A stretch of 64,000 nt of DNA. Source: Actinomycetes bacterium. Lineage in GTDB: Bacteria; Actinomycetota; Acidimicrobiia; Acidimicrobiales; Microtrichaceae. The notes beneath the pieces were generated by a model. It had not been told where the DNA came from. It saw nothing but the letters and a program-made list of their open reading frames with translations, and made no database searches. Positions 33,659-42,593 of this stretch are shown here, piece by piece. Each line of letters begins with the position of its first letter. Position 1 is the first letter of the stretch. The stretch is taken from the NCBI GenBank assembly GCA_023392475.1, contig JAEVZA010000122.1:49305-113304 (forward strand), in the 5' to 3' direction. Both the position numbers and the translations under genes were made by a program.

Positions 33659-36178
33659 TCACCATCCGATGTCGATGCCGTCGTCGATCTCCAGCTCCTC
33701 AGGGACCGTGGCGATGTCCTGAATTGCGGCCTGGTCGATGGCGAGCTCCTTGGCGGTGCTCGTTCGAAGAGCGTCAAGGACTGCATCGGAAGGATCCGTC
33801 GTCTCGTCCGGTCGGCCGTGCCGCTCGATCTCGGCATCGACGTGGTCCGTGTCGAGGAGATAGATCCGGTTCGACTGCCGTCCTCGTGAGAGCCCGACGT
33901 AGCCGGACTCCCGGGAGAGCTGATCGTTGCCGAGGAGGAGGCTGTGGTCGGTGGTGCGGCCTTGGGCTTTGTGGACGGTGACGGCGTAGCCGTGGCGAAG
34001 GTGTCCTTCGTCGAGGTAGGCGGCGTCCAGCCGGCGGGACCCCTCAGCCGTGTCGATCGCGAGCTGGCGATGCTTGTGGTCGATGTCGGTGATGGTGCCA
34101 GTGGTGCCGTTGAGGACGTTCAGGCGGGTGTCGTTGCGGAGACAGATGATCTCGTCGCCGATCTGGAACGGCCGGTCGACGATCACGATCGGTTCTCCTG
34201 ACAGCCGGCCGGCGGCGGCCATGTGTCGTCGGGCTCGGCGGTTGAGGTCGTCGACATCGGCATTGCGGCGGGCGAGCATCAACGCGTCATCACCGTTCTG
34301 CCGGTGGGTCCACCAGTCGGCGACCATGCCGTCACGGACCGCATCGGCGTTGTCCCCGGTCACGACCCCGCCGTGATCCTTCAGCAGCGTGAACGCCCGG
34401 TCGACGTCACCGGAGCGCAACTCTGCGAGCGCAGCCTGTTCTGTCGGGTCCTGCTGGCGGCGGTTCTCGGTGAGGGTGATGGCGTCACGCCGGGTGTCGA
34501 CATGGGAGAGGAGGCCGCCGGCGGTGATCTCCGGCAGCTGCTTCGGATCGCCGACCAACACAACCTTCGCTCCGGCATGGTGCGCGCTTTGCATCAGGAA
34601 CTCGAGCTCACGGGAGCCGACCATGCCGGCCTCGTCCACGACCACGACCGTCGAGCGGTTCAACTCTGCTTCGTTCCGGGCGAGGTGCCCGTTCAACCTT
34701 GTCAACGTCACCGACGGGATCCCCGACCCCTCCCGAAGCTGCTGCGAGGCGGCAGCCGCGAGCGCGCAACCGATCACCGTGTAGCCCGAGGACTGCCAGG
34801 CGTCACGGGCGGCATCGAGGCTGAACGTCTTGCCGGTCCCCGCCGCCGCGATCACGACATCGACCGGACGACCCGACGTGCACAACTCGCGGACCGCGGC
34901 GGCCTGTTCGTCGCTGATCGACGGCCGCGCCCCGATCGCCCGGTCCACCGCTCCCGCGTCGCAGCGCCCGGAGCCGTTCGCTCGGCGCGACACCTCGCCG
35001 ACGAGGTGGCGTTCGATCTCCCACAGCTCGGTGGTCGTGTAGCGGGTGCCGGTGCGGTCCCGGTCCGCGACGAACAGCGCGTCGGCCTGGTCGAGGAACC
35101 GGTCGGCGAGGACATCGAGGTCATCGACGGTCACCCCGGTCGGCAGCAGCTGCGCGAGGCCGCGGAGGACGTCGCGGCGGTCGAACGTCGAGTGATGCGA
35201 CGTCAACCCGAACGGCGACATCATGAAGTCGAAGACCTTTGACACTTCAGCATCAAACGGCGGCGACGACCGGCCGCCAACATGGAGCACCTTCGTCCAG
35301 TCGACACCGAGACGTACCTGGGCGGCCTCGGTGCGCCACCGGGCCCGCTGGTCGACAGCTGACTCCGCTATGTCGGACTTCGACCGGCGGGTATCGAGAG
35401 TCGCGACCTGTGCTGCGCCAGCAGAGGTGAGACCCCACTCGGCGAGCTCGGCCTCGATCGCGGCGCGTCGCTTCGAGAACAGATCGATCAAGCCCGGGTG
35501 GACCCCGACGATGTCCGCCACTCCCCTCTCGACCGTGGTCCAGTCGACCCCGAGCCGGGCGCTCAGCTGGTGTCGCAGCTCGACCTGGTAGAGGAACCCG
35601 GCAGTCCTCGCGTGGTCGTAGAGACCTTTCGAGTCGATCGTCCGCCACTTGCCGCCCGATGCTCGGACGCTGTTCGCGACGAGGACGTGGGTGTGCAGCA
35701 ACGGATCCCGATCCCGCGACGTGCGGTGCTGGAACGCCGCGGCGACGAACCCGTCCCCGGGCACCCGGTTCACACCATTGCGACCGGTACGGGTCCACCC
35801 CGCGGTCTCCTCCATGTACGACAACGCCCGGCTGACCGCAGCGCGGTGCGCGGCCTCGACCTCGACCCGGACGTCCTCCTCGCCGAGCGCCCACACGATC
35901 GACACCGACTTCGGCGCACGGAACGTCAGATCCCACCCCGGCACCTTCCGATTCTTCGCACGATGGAGCGATTCGTTCGTGGACGGGTCGACACCGGCCA
36001 GCACCGAACGCAACTCATCGCCATCAACCGTGCCCTCCAGGCCCAACAGGTCCGTCGACGAGGCCATCCACACACCGGGCGCCTCGCCGGCTTCGGCGTA
36101 GTAGTCCTCCACCCCCGAGACGACCTGGTCCAGGTAGTAGGCCTCGGCGCCATGGCCGAGCTGGTGCAAATTCAACAT
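33659..36178 (-). CDS. MobF-type conjugative relaxase with TraA/RecD-like helicase domain
   Basis: 839 residues from the ATG at 36178; the longer frame to 36421 lacks the expected N-terminus. The relaxase domain starts immediately: catalytic Tyr candidates Y14 and Y15, and a metal-binding triad H151, H162 and H164 (the last two in HTH). A superfamily 1 helicase follows with Walker A AAAGTGKT at 444-451 and Walker B VVVVDEAG at about 511-518. The motif YAVTVHKAQG near the C-terminus is typical of this family. It would nick the element at its origin of transfer and unwind the strand. No type IV coupling protein or secretion genes are visible. Confidence 0.93.
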   Translation of the reverse strand: MLNLHQLGHGAEAYYLDQVVSGVEDYYAEAGEAPGVWMASSTDLLGLEGTVDGDELRSVLAGVDPSTNESLHRAKNRKVPGWDLTFRAPKSVSIVWALGEEDVRVEVEAAHRAAVSRALSYMEETAGWTRTGRNGVNRVPGDGFVAAAFQHRTSRDRDPLLHTHVLVANSVRASGGKWRTIDSKGLYDHARTAGFLYQVELRHQLSARLGVDWTTVERGVADIVGVHPGLIDLFSKRRAAIEAELAEWGLTSAGAAQVATLDTRRSKSDIAESAVDQRARWRTEAAQVRLGVDWTKVLHVGGRSSPPFDAEVSKVFDFMMSPFGLTSHHSTFDRRDVLRGLAQLLPTGVTVDDLDVLADRFLDQADALFVADRDRTGTRYTTTELWEIERHLVGEVSRRANGSGRCDAGAVDRAIGARPSISDEQAAAVRELCTSGRPVDVVIAAAGTGKTFSLDAARDAWQSSGYTVIGCALAAAASQQLREGSGIPSVTLTRLNGHLARNEAELNRSTVVVVDEAGMVGSRELEFLMQSAHHAGAKVVLVGDPKQLPEITAGGLLSHVDTRRDAITLTENRRQQDPTEQAALAELRSGDVDRAFTLLKDHGGVVTGDNADAVRDGMVADWWTHRQNGDDALMLARRNADVDDLNRRARRHMAAAGRLSGEPIVIVDRPFQIGDEIICLRNDTRLNVLNGTTGTITDIDHKHRQLAIDTAEGSRRLDAAYLDEGHLRHGYAVTVHKAQGRTTDHSLLLGNDQLSRESGYVGLSRGRQSNRIYLLDTDHVDAEIERHGRPDETTDPSDAVLDALRTSTAKELAIDQAAIQDIATVPEELEIDDGIDIGW

Positions 36179-36641
36179 CCGCGACCGCTCCGGGCCGGGG
36201 CGGGCATCTGTGATGCCAGTCTGTGAACCCTCTGACACGCTCGCGACGCGAGGATCAACACCGTGCACCAGCAGCGACGCGACGACGAGGCTGCCGGACC
36301 GGCAGCGGCGTCCGACGAGGACAGCGCTGCAGGCGGACCTCCAGGGGGACGTGAACGACACAGAGCCGGGTGCGGGGCCATCGAGGCGCTCCTCCGAGGA
36401 CACCCACCAGCCGCCGGCCAACCCGACGACACCAGCGCCCTCGACCTCCTAAGCGCGCGGGACCCCGACCCGAGGCGAACAATCGCGAGGAACCCGCCGC
36501 GCTCCATGAGGGGATGCGCGTCGCCCCGACCCGCCGGCCCGATGACCCCGGCCGGCACCGGCCCGGGTCGAGCCCGCTCGTTCGACCATCGAGCCGCGTG
36601 CACCACAGCGCCGCGACGAGCGGTTGACACCGGGGCGGTTA

Positions 36642-36667
36642 GGTCTGACCGGCGGGCCGGTCAGACC
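36642..36667. repeat. Perfect 12-bp inverted repeat, candidate oriT hairpin
   Basis: GGTCTGACCGGC, then GG, then GCCGGTCAGACC: 12 of 12 bases pair with a 2-nt loop. A relaxase nick site is often next to such a hairpin. A transcription terminator is the alternative, but no gene ends here. Confidence 0.6.
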
Positions 36668-36677
36668 CGGAGAGACA

Positions 36678-36699
36678 GCGGTAAAGATCGCGGTAGAGA
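36678..36699. repeat. Two 10-bp direct repeats, GCGGTARAGA
   Basis: GCGGTAAAGA (36678-36687) and GCGGTAGAGA (36690-36699) recur with a 12-nt period immediately after the perfect hairpin. They could be accessory-protein binding iterons of the transfer origin. Confidence 0.45.
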
Positions 36700-36713
36700 C
36701 GCCCGGATAACCG

Positions 36714-36730
36714 GTCAGGCCTCGCCTGAC
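36714..36730. repeat. 7-bp inverted repeat GTCAGGC-CTC-GCCTGAC
   Basis: A perfect dyad with a 3-nt loop, 47 nt after the large hairpin and within the same non-coding region. Confidence 0.45.
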
Positions 36731-36831
36731 ACTGTCACCGGGCGTGGCCCGAGGATCTTGGGCTACCCCTGGTCGGCGATCACGCCGGATCGGTCACCGG
36801 CGAGGGCGTGCGGAGAGACCTCACCTCGTGT

Positions 36832-36849
36832 CTCACCGTGCGCGGTGAG
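36832..36849. repeat. 7-bp inverted repeat CTCACCG-TGCG-CGGTGAG
   Basis: A perfect dyad with a 4-nt loop in the same relaxase-recombinase intergenic region. It could form a stable hairpin in single-stranded transfer DNA. Confidence 0.4.
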
Positions 36850-37036
36850 CACCGGGTTGAGAACTAGGTCGAGGACGGTGTTGAACCACCGCCGCTGCGC
36901 GGTTGAACCGCCCAGGTGCTTGGTGTTCGACCTGGCCCTCACCACCACCGGGGTTCAGGACCGACGGCTCGCACGGCCACCGATTCGGCACAGATTCCTT
37001 CCGTCCCGAGCCGGCGCCCGCGCGCTTAGGAATCAC

Positions 37037-37237
37037 ATGACGACCACTCCGCCGAACAGGTCCTCGAGCCGGTGGAGGCCGGCAGACGGACAGCTCGAAG
37101 TGATCACACCGGACGGGCCGCCCGAGCTGACCGACGAGCTCGCCCGAGCGTTGCTCCGCGTCCTCCGACCGCCGACCGACGGCCATGACGACCCAGGCGT
37201 CGCCCCCGGCCGTCAGAGTCGGGACGTAGCGTCGTGA
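37037..37237 (+). CDS. Small protein coupled to the serine recombinase
   Basis: 66 residues from ATG 37037, with TTAGGAA upstream. It begins MTTTPPNRSSSRWRP and is acidic and proline-rich afterwards (PDGPPELTDELARALLRVL). The TGA overlaps the GTG of the recombinase frame by 4 nt (GTGA at 37234), which argues that it is really translated and couples recombinase synthesis. I do not recognise a family; a directionality factor or small accessory protein would fit its place, but this is only context. Confidence 0.55.
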   Translation: MTTTPPNRSSSRWRPADGQLEVITPDGPPELTDELARALLRVLRPPTDGHDDPGVAPGRQSRDVAS

Positions 37238-38894
37238 CCATGCGCTTCGCCTTCTACGGTCGCGTGTCGACCGAGGACCAGCAGGATCCCACCTCGTCGA
37301 AGAACTGGCAGCTCACCCGATCACGCCAGCTCATCGAGACGACCGGGGGCGAGGTCGTCGCCGAGTTCTTCGACATCGGACAATCCCGGTCGCTGCCATG
37401 GAAGCGCCGGCCCGAAGCGGCGCTGCTGCTCGATCAGTTCGGCTCGCCGAGCCGAGACTTCGACGCGGTGGTGATCGGCGAGCCGCAGCGAGCGTTCTAC
37501 GGCAACCAGTTCGGTCTCACCTTCCCGGTGTTCGTCCACTACGGCGTCGAGCTGTGGGTCCCCGAGGTCGGAGGACGTGTCGATCCCGGCTCCGACGCGC
37601 ACGACCTGGTCATGTCCCTCTACGGCGGGATGAGCAAGGGCGAACGCAACCGGATCAAGACCCGCGTCCGCACCGCCATGGCAGCACAAGCGGCGATCGA
37701 AGGCCGGTTCCTCGGAGGACGGCCCCGTACGGCTACGTCCTCGCGGATGCCGGCCCACACCCGAACCCGGGCAAGGCCGCGATCGGACAACGACTGCACG
37801 TCCTCGACCTCGACCCAGCCGCAGCGCCGGTCGTGCAACGGATATTCGCCGAGTACATCGGCGGCGCCGGCATCTACCGCATCGCCGAAGCCCTCACCGC
37901 TGACGGGATCCTCTCCCCCTCCGCGCATGATCCGGCGCGCAACCGCCACCGCGCGAGCAGCGGCGGCGCCTGGTCCAAGCAGGCCGTCCGATCGATCCTC
38001 ACGAACCCCCGCTACACCGGCCGCCAAGTGTGGAACCGCCAGCGCCGCGACGAGGTCCTCATCGACGTCGAGGACGTCGCCCTCGGACATGAGACCCGCA
38101 TGCGCTGGAACGCCGAAGCCGACTGGGTCTGGTCCGAACACGAGACCCACCCCGCGATCGTCACCGTCGACGACTTCGACACCGTCCGCGACATCTTCGC
38201 GGCGGGCCGACGAGAACCCCAGCGCAAGCTCCGCACCCGCCACCCCTACGCGCTCTCCGGCATCGTCCACTGCGGCGTGTGCGGCCGCAAAATGCAGTCG
38301 TCGTGGAACAACGGACGCGCCTACTACCGCTGCAAGTTCCCCGCCGAGTACGCCATCAAGGAAGACAAGCACCCCAAGACGATCTACCTCCGCGAGGACG
38401 CCATCCTCCCCGGACTCGACGGCTGGATCGGCGATCTCTTCGACCCGGCCCACCTTGACACCACATGCGCCGCGCTCGCCCACGCCAGCGACCGGGACGC
38501 AGCCCAGCCGCCAGAGCCGAACCTGCTCATCGCCGACCAACTCCGCGAGTGCGAAGCGAAGCTCCGCAAGTACCGCCAGCTGCTCGAGGAGCGCGACGAC
38601 ATCGCCGTCATCGGCGAGTGGATCGCCGAAGCCGAACGCGAGCGCAACCGTCTGCAGCGCCTGAGCAGGCCGACCCAGCGGACCGCCACGCCAATGACGG
38701 CGCACGGCGTGCGCGAGGTCGTCGAGCAACTGCAGGGCATCTCGACGGCGCTCGACAGCGCCGAACCGAACGAACGGCGGGCCGTCTACGACGCCCTCGG
38801 CGTCACGCTGACCTACCACCCGGACCGGAAAGCCGTGCACGTCGGTGCCGGGTCACCCCATGTACTTAGGGTTGGTGTCGGAGGGGGGACTTGA
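37234..38894 (+). pseudogene. Large serine recombinase with one frameshift in a C-run
   Basis: The N-terminal resolvase domain is clear (FYGRVSTEDQ with nucleophile Ser10 counted from the ATG at 37240). At 37723-37726 the sequence has CCCC where CCCCC would join GGRP to PYGYVLADAG. Downstream, the second frame carries the recombinase domain (IAEALTADGI), the zinc-ribbon region with CGVCGRKM and a partner Cys in YRCKFP, and a coiled C-terminus. As written the product would end early in a wrong frame; one added C restores about 552 residues. The last codons and stop lie inside the tRNA-Leu 3' end. It is either inactivated or a homopolymer error. Confidence 0.8.
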
Positions 38895-38959
38895 ACCCCC
38901 ACGCCCCTAAGGGCACTAGCCCCTCAAGCTAGCGCGTCTGCCAATTCCGCCACTCCGAC
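38873..38959 (-). tRNA. tRNA-Leu (anticodon GAG)
   Basis: Read on the minus strand the gene starts GTCGGAG and ends CTCCGAC plus A and an encoded CCA. The anticodon stem CTAGC/GCTAG encloses the loop TTGAGGG, giving anticodon GAG. A long variable arm (GCCC-TTA-GGGGC) and the T arm GGGGG-TTCAAGT-CCCCC are typical of a class II leucine tRNA. The recombinase frame reads into its 3' end, marking this as the probable integration boundary of the accessory element. Confidence 0.95.
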
Positions 38960-39126
38960 GTGGCCCCCACCAGCGGTGGGGCGAGGGAGCACTCTAGCGC
39001 GTCGCCCTGATCGCCTCGGCATCGTGAACCGGCCCGCCAGGGCGCACTTGGAGGAACCGGTCGGCTGGGGCGACGGATGCCTACATGTCCGGCCAGAAGG
39101 GGGCAACGAACGCCCACGCAGAGGCG

Positions 39127-39978
39127 TCAGTTGCCGACGGGCGAGGTCGGCACCGTCGAGAGCCGCATGACGTTGACCGCCGGCTGCACCACGTGCGGAT
39201 CGGGGGCCCGGGCCACGTCGTGGTCCTTGTGGTCGTACGGCAGCGTGTGCACCACGTGTCGGATCGACTCCAGCCGAGCCCGCTTCTTCTCGTTCGAGTT
39301 GATGACCGTCCACGGCGAGGTCGGGCTGTCGCAGTGGATCAGCATCGCGTCACGGGCCTGCGTGTAGTCGTCCCACTTGTCCAGCGACGCCTCGTCCACT
39401 GGCGAGAACTTCCACTGCCGCAGCGGATCCGTCTTGCGGGCGTCGAACCGCTTGAGCTGGTTCTTGCGCGACACCGAGAACCAGAACTTGAACAGGTGCG
39501 TCCCCGACTCGACGAGGCCGCGCTCGAACCCCGGCGCCTGGCGGAAGAACTCGCCGTACTCCTGCGGCGTGCAGAAGCCCATCACGATCTCGACGCCCGC
39601 CCGGTTGTACCAGGAACGGTCGAACAGGACGATCTCCCCCGCCGTCGGCAGGTGCCCGACGTAGCGCTGGAAGTACCACTGCCCCCGCTCGGTGTCGTTC
39701 GGCTTGGGCAGCGCGACGGTCCGGGCGCCGCGGGGGTTGAGGTTCTCGGTGAACCGGCGGATCGATCCGCCCTTGCCGGCTGCATCACGCCCCTCGAACA
39801 GGATCACGACCTTCGCACCGGTGTCCTTCGTCCAGCGCTGCAGCTTCAGGAGCTCGATCTGCAGCAGGCGCAGCTCCTCCAGGTACACGTCGTTCTTGAT
39901 CTTCGACGAGTGCGGAGGGTGGTCCTCCATCTGATCGATCGTCAGCTGGTCGACGGGGGTCTCGTCGGTGGTCCCCAC
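39127..39978 (-). CDS. ppk2: Polyphosphate kinase 2 (class I-like)
   Basis: 283 residues. Walker A is GRDAAGKGG at about 63-71 and Walker B is in FDRSWYNRAG at about 118. The lid-type segment KFWFSVSRKNQ follows. Length and motifs match single-domain PPK2 enzymes, which use polyphosphate to phosphorylate nucleoside diphosphates. The class cannot be fixed from sequence by eye. It lies just beyond the tRNA-Leu and is the first gene of the core half. Confidence 0.92.
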   Translation of the reverse strand: MGTTDETPVDQLTIDQMEDHPPHSSKIKNDVYLEELRLLQIELLKLQRWTKDTGAKVVILFEGRDAAGKGGSIRRFTENLNPRGARTVALPKPNDTERGQWYFQRYVGHLPTAGEIVLFDRSWYNRAGVEIVMGFCTPQEYGEFFRQAPGFERGLVESGTHLFKFWFSVSRKNQLKRFDARKTDPLRQWKFSPVDEASLDKWDDYTQARDAMLIHCDSPTSPWTVINSNEKKRARLESIRHVVHTLPYDHKDHDVARAPDPHVVQPAVNVMRLSTVPTSPVGN

Positions 39979-40191
39979 GAACGTCCTCCGGGGCGGCGGG
40001 CAGGGTCCGGGTCACCCTATCGGCGGCCTCCGGGAACCGGTCCGGCCCGAGTTCCCCTGTCCGAGCGGCCGCAACCTCGTGCTTCGGCGTACCGAGTGGT
40101 CCGATCACGACCACCGGGTACGCCAGAACGGCGGATGGGAACGGCGGATGGGAGGGTGCGCGCCGGCCGCAGACCTCGCTTCGGCGGTGTC

Positions 40192-40212
40192 TTCCGTCGT
40201 GAGACGACGGAA
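40192..40212. terminator. Hairpin downstream of the DAG-kinase-like gene
   Basis: TTCCGTCGT-GAG-ACGACGGAA is a perfect 9-bp stem with a 3-nt loop, 28 nt past the stop codon of the minus-strand gene that ends at 40240. It lacks a U-run, so its efficiency as a terminator is uncertain. Confidence 0.5.
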
Positions 40213-40239
40213 AGCGCGGACAGAACCGTTGGTTGGGCG

Positions 40240-41556
40240 TCAGGCGGTGGGGACCGTGCCGGCGGCGATGGCGGTCATGCGCTTGAACGTGTCCGTGCTG
40301 AGCCGCGGTCGCAGGGCGGCCGGCGAGACGCCGATCGCGTCGATCGGGATCCGCACCTCGAGCACACCCGGCCGGATCCGGAACCGCAGCGGCGGGTCGA
40401 ACTCCATCGCCTCGCCGTCGAGCCCCGTGAGCACCGCCGCGGCGGAGCCGAGCTCGAACATCGGCGCCTCCCAACGCAGCACCCTCACCGGCCCCGTCAG
40501 CCCGGTCGAGTGCACCACCGCGACCAGCCCGAGCAGCCCGTCGCTCAGGCTCGGCCGGCTGCCGAACCCCGGTCGCGGCGACAGGTCGTACTCGTTGTTC
40601 GACACGTGCACGACGAGCGCCGACTCGTGCTCGTTGCCGTCGCCGTCCGTGAAGCGCAGGTCGAGCGGCTCGGCGTCGGGACCGATGAGCTCCGGCAGCT
40701 TGCCCAGCGCCGTGCCCAGCTTGTTCTCCCGGTACTGCTCCTCCGCCACGACCTCGCCGTACGCGCCGATCGAGACGTTGTTGAGGAACATGTGGCCGTT
40801 GACCTCGGCCACGTCGATGCGCTTCGTGTACGCCTCGCGGAACGCGCCCAGGGCACCCAGCGGGTCCGTGCGGTCGAGCCCGAGGTCGAGCGCGAAGTGG
40901 TTGCGCGTCCCCGCGGGGATGCAGACGAACGGCAGGTCCTGCTCGATGGCCACGAGTGCCACCTGCGCGAGCGTGCCGTCGCCGCCCGCGGCGCCGAGGC
41001 AGTCCGCGCCGTCGGCCACGGCCTGGCGGGCCATGGCGGTGAGGTCGTCGCCCCGCTGGAGCTCCACGACCTCGAGCCCGGCCGCCCGGCCGGCGGCCAC
41101 GAGTCCGACGCGCTCGGCGGTGCCGTCGCCCGACTTCGGGTTCACGAACAGCACCGACCTCTGCGGTTGGTGGATCGGGCGGCGGAGGTGGTGCACGACG
41201 CGCCGTGGGCTGCGCACCAGTGCCGCTCGCCCGGCGCTACCGCCGATCAGGCCGACGACGGCGCCGATCCCGATCCACAGCACCTCGCGCCCCGAGGCGT
41301 AGACGAGGACCGCCGTGGCGACGAGGAACACGAGGGCCGCCACGAGCCAGGCGATGCGGGCCACGCGCCGCCGGCCGAGGCCCTGGAACACGCACAGCCC
41401 GGTGACCACGAGCGTCACGATCGCCCCGATGAGCTCGGGCAGGCCCTTGATCAATCCGTACAGGACCATCAGCAGGCCGATCGGGAGCAGCACGAGGCAC
41501 CCGATGGCGAGGAGGCGCGACGAGACGGGCACCGTGGGACCGGATCCGGTCGACAT
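40240..41556 (-). CDS. Membrane-anchored diacylglycerol kinase-like lipid kinase
   Basis: 438 residues from ATG 41556. About four hydrophobic helices occupy the first 110 residues. The soluble part has the DAGK catalytic features: NPKSGDG after strand one, the nucleotide motif GGDGT (AAGGDGTLAQ), then PAGTRNHFA and a C-terminal beta sandwich. It phosphorylates a lipid such as diacylglycerol or a sphingoid-type base. It is divergent from the PAP2-type phosphatase gene 31 nt away, a sensible kinase/phosphatase pairing in phospholipid turnover. Confidence 0.85.
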   Translation of the reverse strand: MSTGSGPTVPVSSRLLAIGCLVLLPIGLLMVLYGLIKGLPELIGAIVTLVVTGLCVFQGLGRRRVARIAWLVAALVFLVATAVLVYASGREVLWIGIGAVVGLIGGSAGRAALVRSPRRVVHHLRRPIHQPQRSVLFVNPKSGDGTAERVGLVAAGRAAGLEVVELQRGDDLTAMARQAVADGADCLGAAGGDGTLAQVALVAIEQDLPFVCIPAGTRNHFALDLGLDRTDPLGALGAFREAYTKRIDVAEVNGHMFLNNVSIGAYGEVVAEEQYRENKLGTALGKLPELIGPDAEPLDLRFTDGDGNEHESALVVHVSNNEYDLSPRPGFGSRPSLSDGLLGLVAVVHSTGLTGPVRVLRWEAPMFELGSAAAVLTGLDGEAMEFDPPLRFRIRPGVLEVRIPIDAIGVSPAALRPRLSTDTFKRMTAIAAGTVPTA

Positions 41557-41587
41557 GTCGGCGTCAGCTGCGTGGGACACTCGGGTG

Positions 41588-42265
41588 ATGACCTCCTCCT
41601 CCTCGACGAACTCGGACCGTAGCGGGCTGGCGGGACGCGTCGGGCGGATGATCGGCGACGGCCGCGCGGGGCAGCTGACGTCCTCGGTCGTCGGCGAGCT
41701 CGGCGCCATCGACCAGGCCATCTACGCCGCGGTCCACGAGGTGCCGACGCCCACGCTCGACGAGCGCTTCCGCCAGCTGTCGCTCCTCGCCGACCAGTCG
41801 AAGCTGTGGTTCGGGATCGCGGGAGCGACCGCCCTCCTCGGCGGGAAGCGGGGTCGCCAGGCCGCGATCGACGGCGTGGTCGCCATCGGGCTCACGTCGT
41901 TCGTCGTGAACGTCCCGCTCAAGCGGCTGCTCCCCCGCACGCGGCCGGACCGCGAGCTGCACGGCGTGCTCACCCAGCGCCAGGTCCCGCTGCCGACCTC
42001 GACGTCGTTCCCCTCCGGCCACTCGGCCAGCGCGTTCGCGTTCGCCAACGCGCTGGGCGGCGAGCTCCCCTGGGCCGCGCTCCCGGTGCGGGCCGCGGCG
42101 GCGGCGGTCGCGTGGTCGCGCATCCACACGGGCGTGCACTACCCGGGCGACGTGATCGCCGGCGCGCTCATCGGGGGCGCGGTGGGCGAGGTGGTGGGGA
42201 CCGTCCGCCGGCGTCGGGACGACCGCAGGGCCGATCCCGGTGGCGCGATCAGGTATCGATCTTGA
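41588..42265 (+). CDS. PAP2-superfamily membrane phosphatase
   Basis: 225 residues from ATG 41588. All three phosphatidic-acid-phosphatase motifs are present: KRLLPRTRP, SFPSGHSAS, and SRIHTGVHYPGD. Several transmembrane helices surround them. It is divergent from the DAG-kinase-like gene, and its 3' end overlaps the end of secG on the other strand by 17 nt. Substrate could be phosphatidate, a polyprenyl diphosphate or a related lipid phosphate. Confidence 0.88.
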   Translation: MTSSSSTNSDRSGLAGRVGRMIGDGRAGQLTSSVVGELGAIDQAIYAAVHEVPTPTLDERFRQLSLLADQSKLWFGIAGATALLGGKRGRQAAIDGVVAIGLTSFVVNVPLKRLLPRTRPDRELHGVLTQRQVPLPTSTSFPSGHSASAFAFANALGGELPWAALPVRAAAAAVAWSRIHTGVHYPGDVIAGALIGGAVGEVVGTVRRRRDDRRADPGGAIRYRS

Positions 42266-42488
42266 GCGCCAGGATCAGCGTGTTGAAGGCGAAGAGGAGG
42301 GCGATCACGACCGTGATGCGGTCGAGGTTCTTCTCCATCACCGTCGAGCCGGCCGCCGAGGCACCGAGCCCGCCACCGAACATGTCGGACAGGCCGCCGC
42401 CCCGGCCGCTGTGGATCAGCACCAGGAAGATCAGGCCGATGCCCAGCCCGAACTGGGTGATCCACAGGAGAAGCTCGGCGATGTCCAC
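42249..42488 (-). CDS. secG: Protein translocase subunit SecG
   Basis: 79 residues with two transmembrane helices (about 5-25 and 56-76) separated by the family's loop IHSGRGGGLSDMFGGG. It belongs to the SecYEG channel in the cell membrane. It sits downstream of tpiA, the usual actinobacterial position. Confidence 0.93.
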   Translation of the reverse strand: MDIAELLLWITQFGLGIGLIFLVLIHSGRGGGLSDMFGGGLGASAAGSTVMEKNLDRITVVIALLFAFNTLILALKIDT

Positions 42489-42593
42489 GGCGGTGCAGGT
42501 TACAGGCTCACCGGCGCGGGGTTGAACTCACCGACGGCACGGGTCGAGCGGGCTCGCCCGTCCTGAGCAGCCGCGGATCGCCGGTCCGGAGGC

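Larger units (their letters stand above)
36179..37036. other. 858-nt non-coding region between relaxase and recombinase module, candidate oriT
   Basis: No convincing ORF covers this stretch; the frames through it are compositionally poor. It contains at least three strong inverted repeats (36642-36667, 36714-36730, 36832-36849) and a pair of 10-bp direct repeats (36678-36699). It lies directly upstream of the relaxase start. Concentration of palindromes and iterons beside a MobF relaxase is the usual layout of an origin of transfer, though no nick sequence can be assigned by eye. Confidence 0.5.

Noticed and set aside
36263..37237. A 324-residue frame upstream of the recombinase
   Set aside because: Residues before the ATG at 37037 are low-complexity and span the palindrome-rich region; only the last 66 codons, coupled to the recombinase, are credible.
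37234..37730. Programmed frameshifting to make the full serine recombinase
   Set aside because: No slippery heptamer followed by a stable structure is evident, and serine recombinases are not known to use this; decay or sequence error is simpler.
39085..41622. Long plus-strand frame of 845 residues over the PPK2 and DAG-kinase genes
   Set aside because: It is antisense to two well-supported genes and has the Arg/His/Glu-rich composition typical of GC-rich shadow frames.
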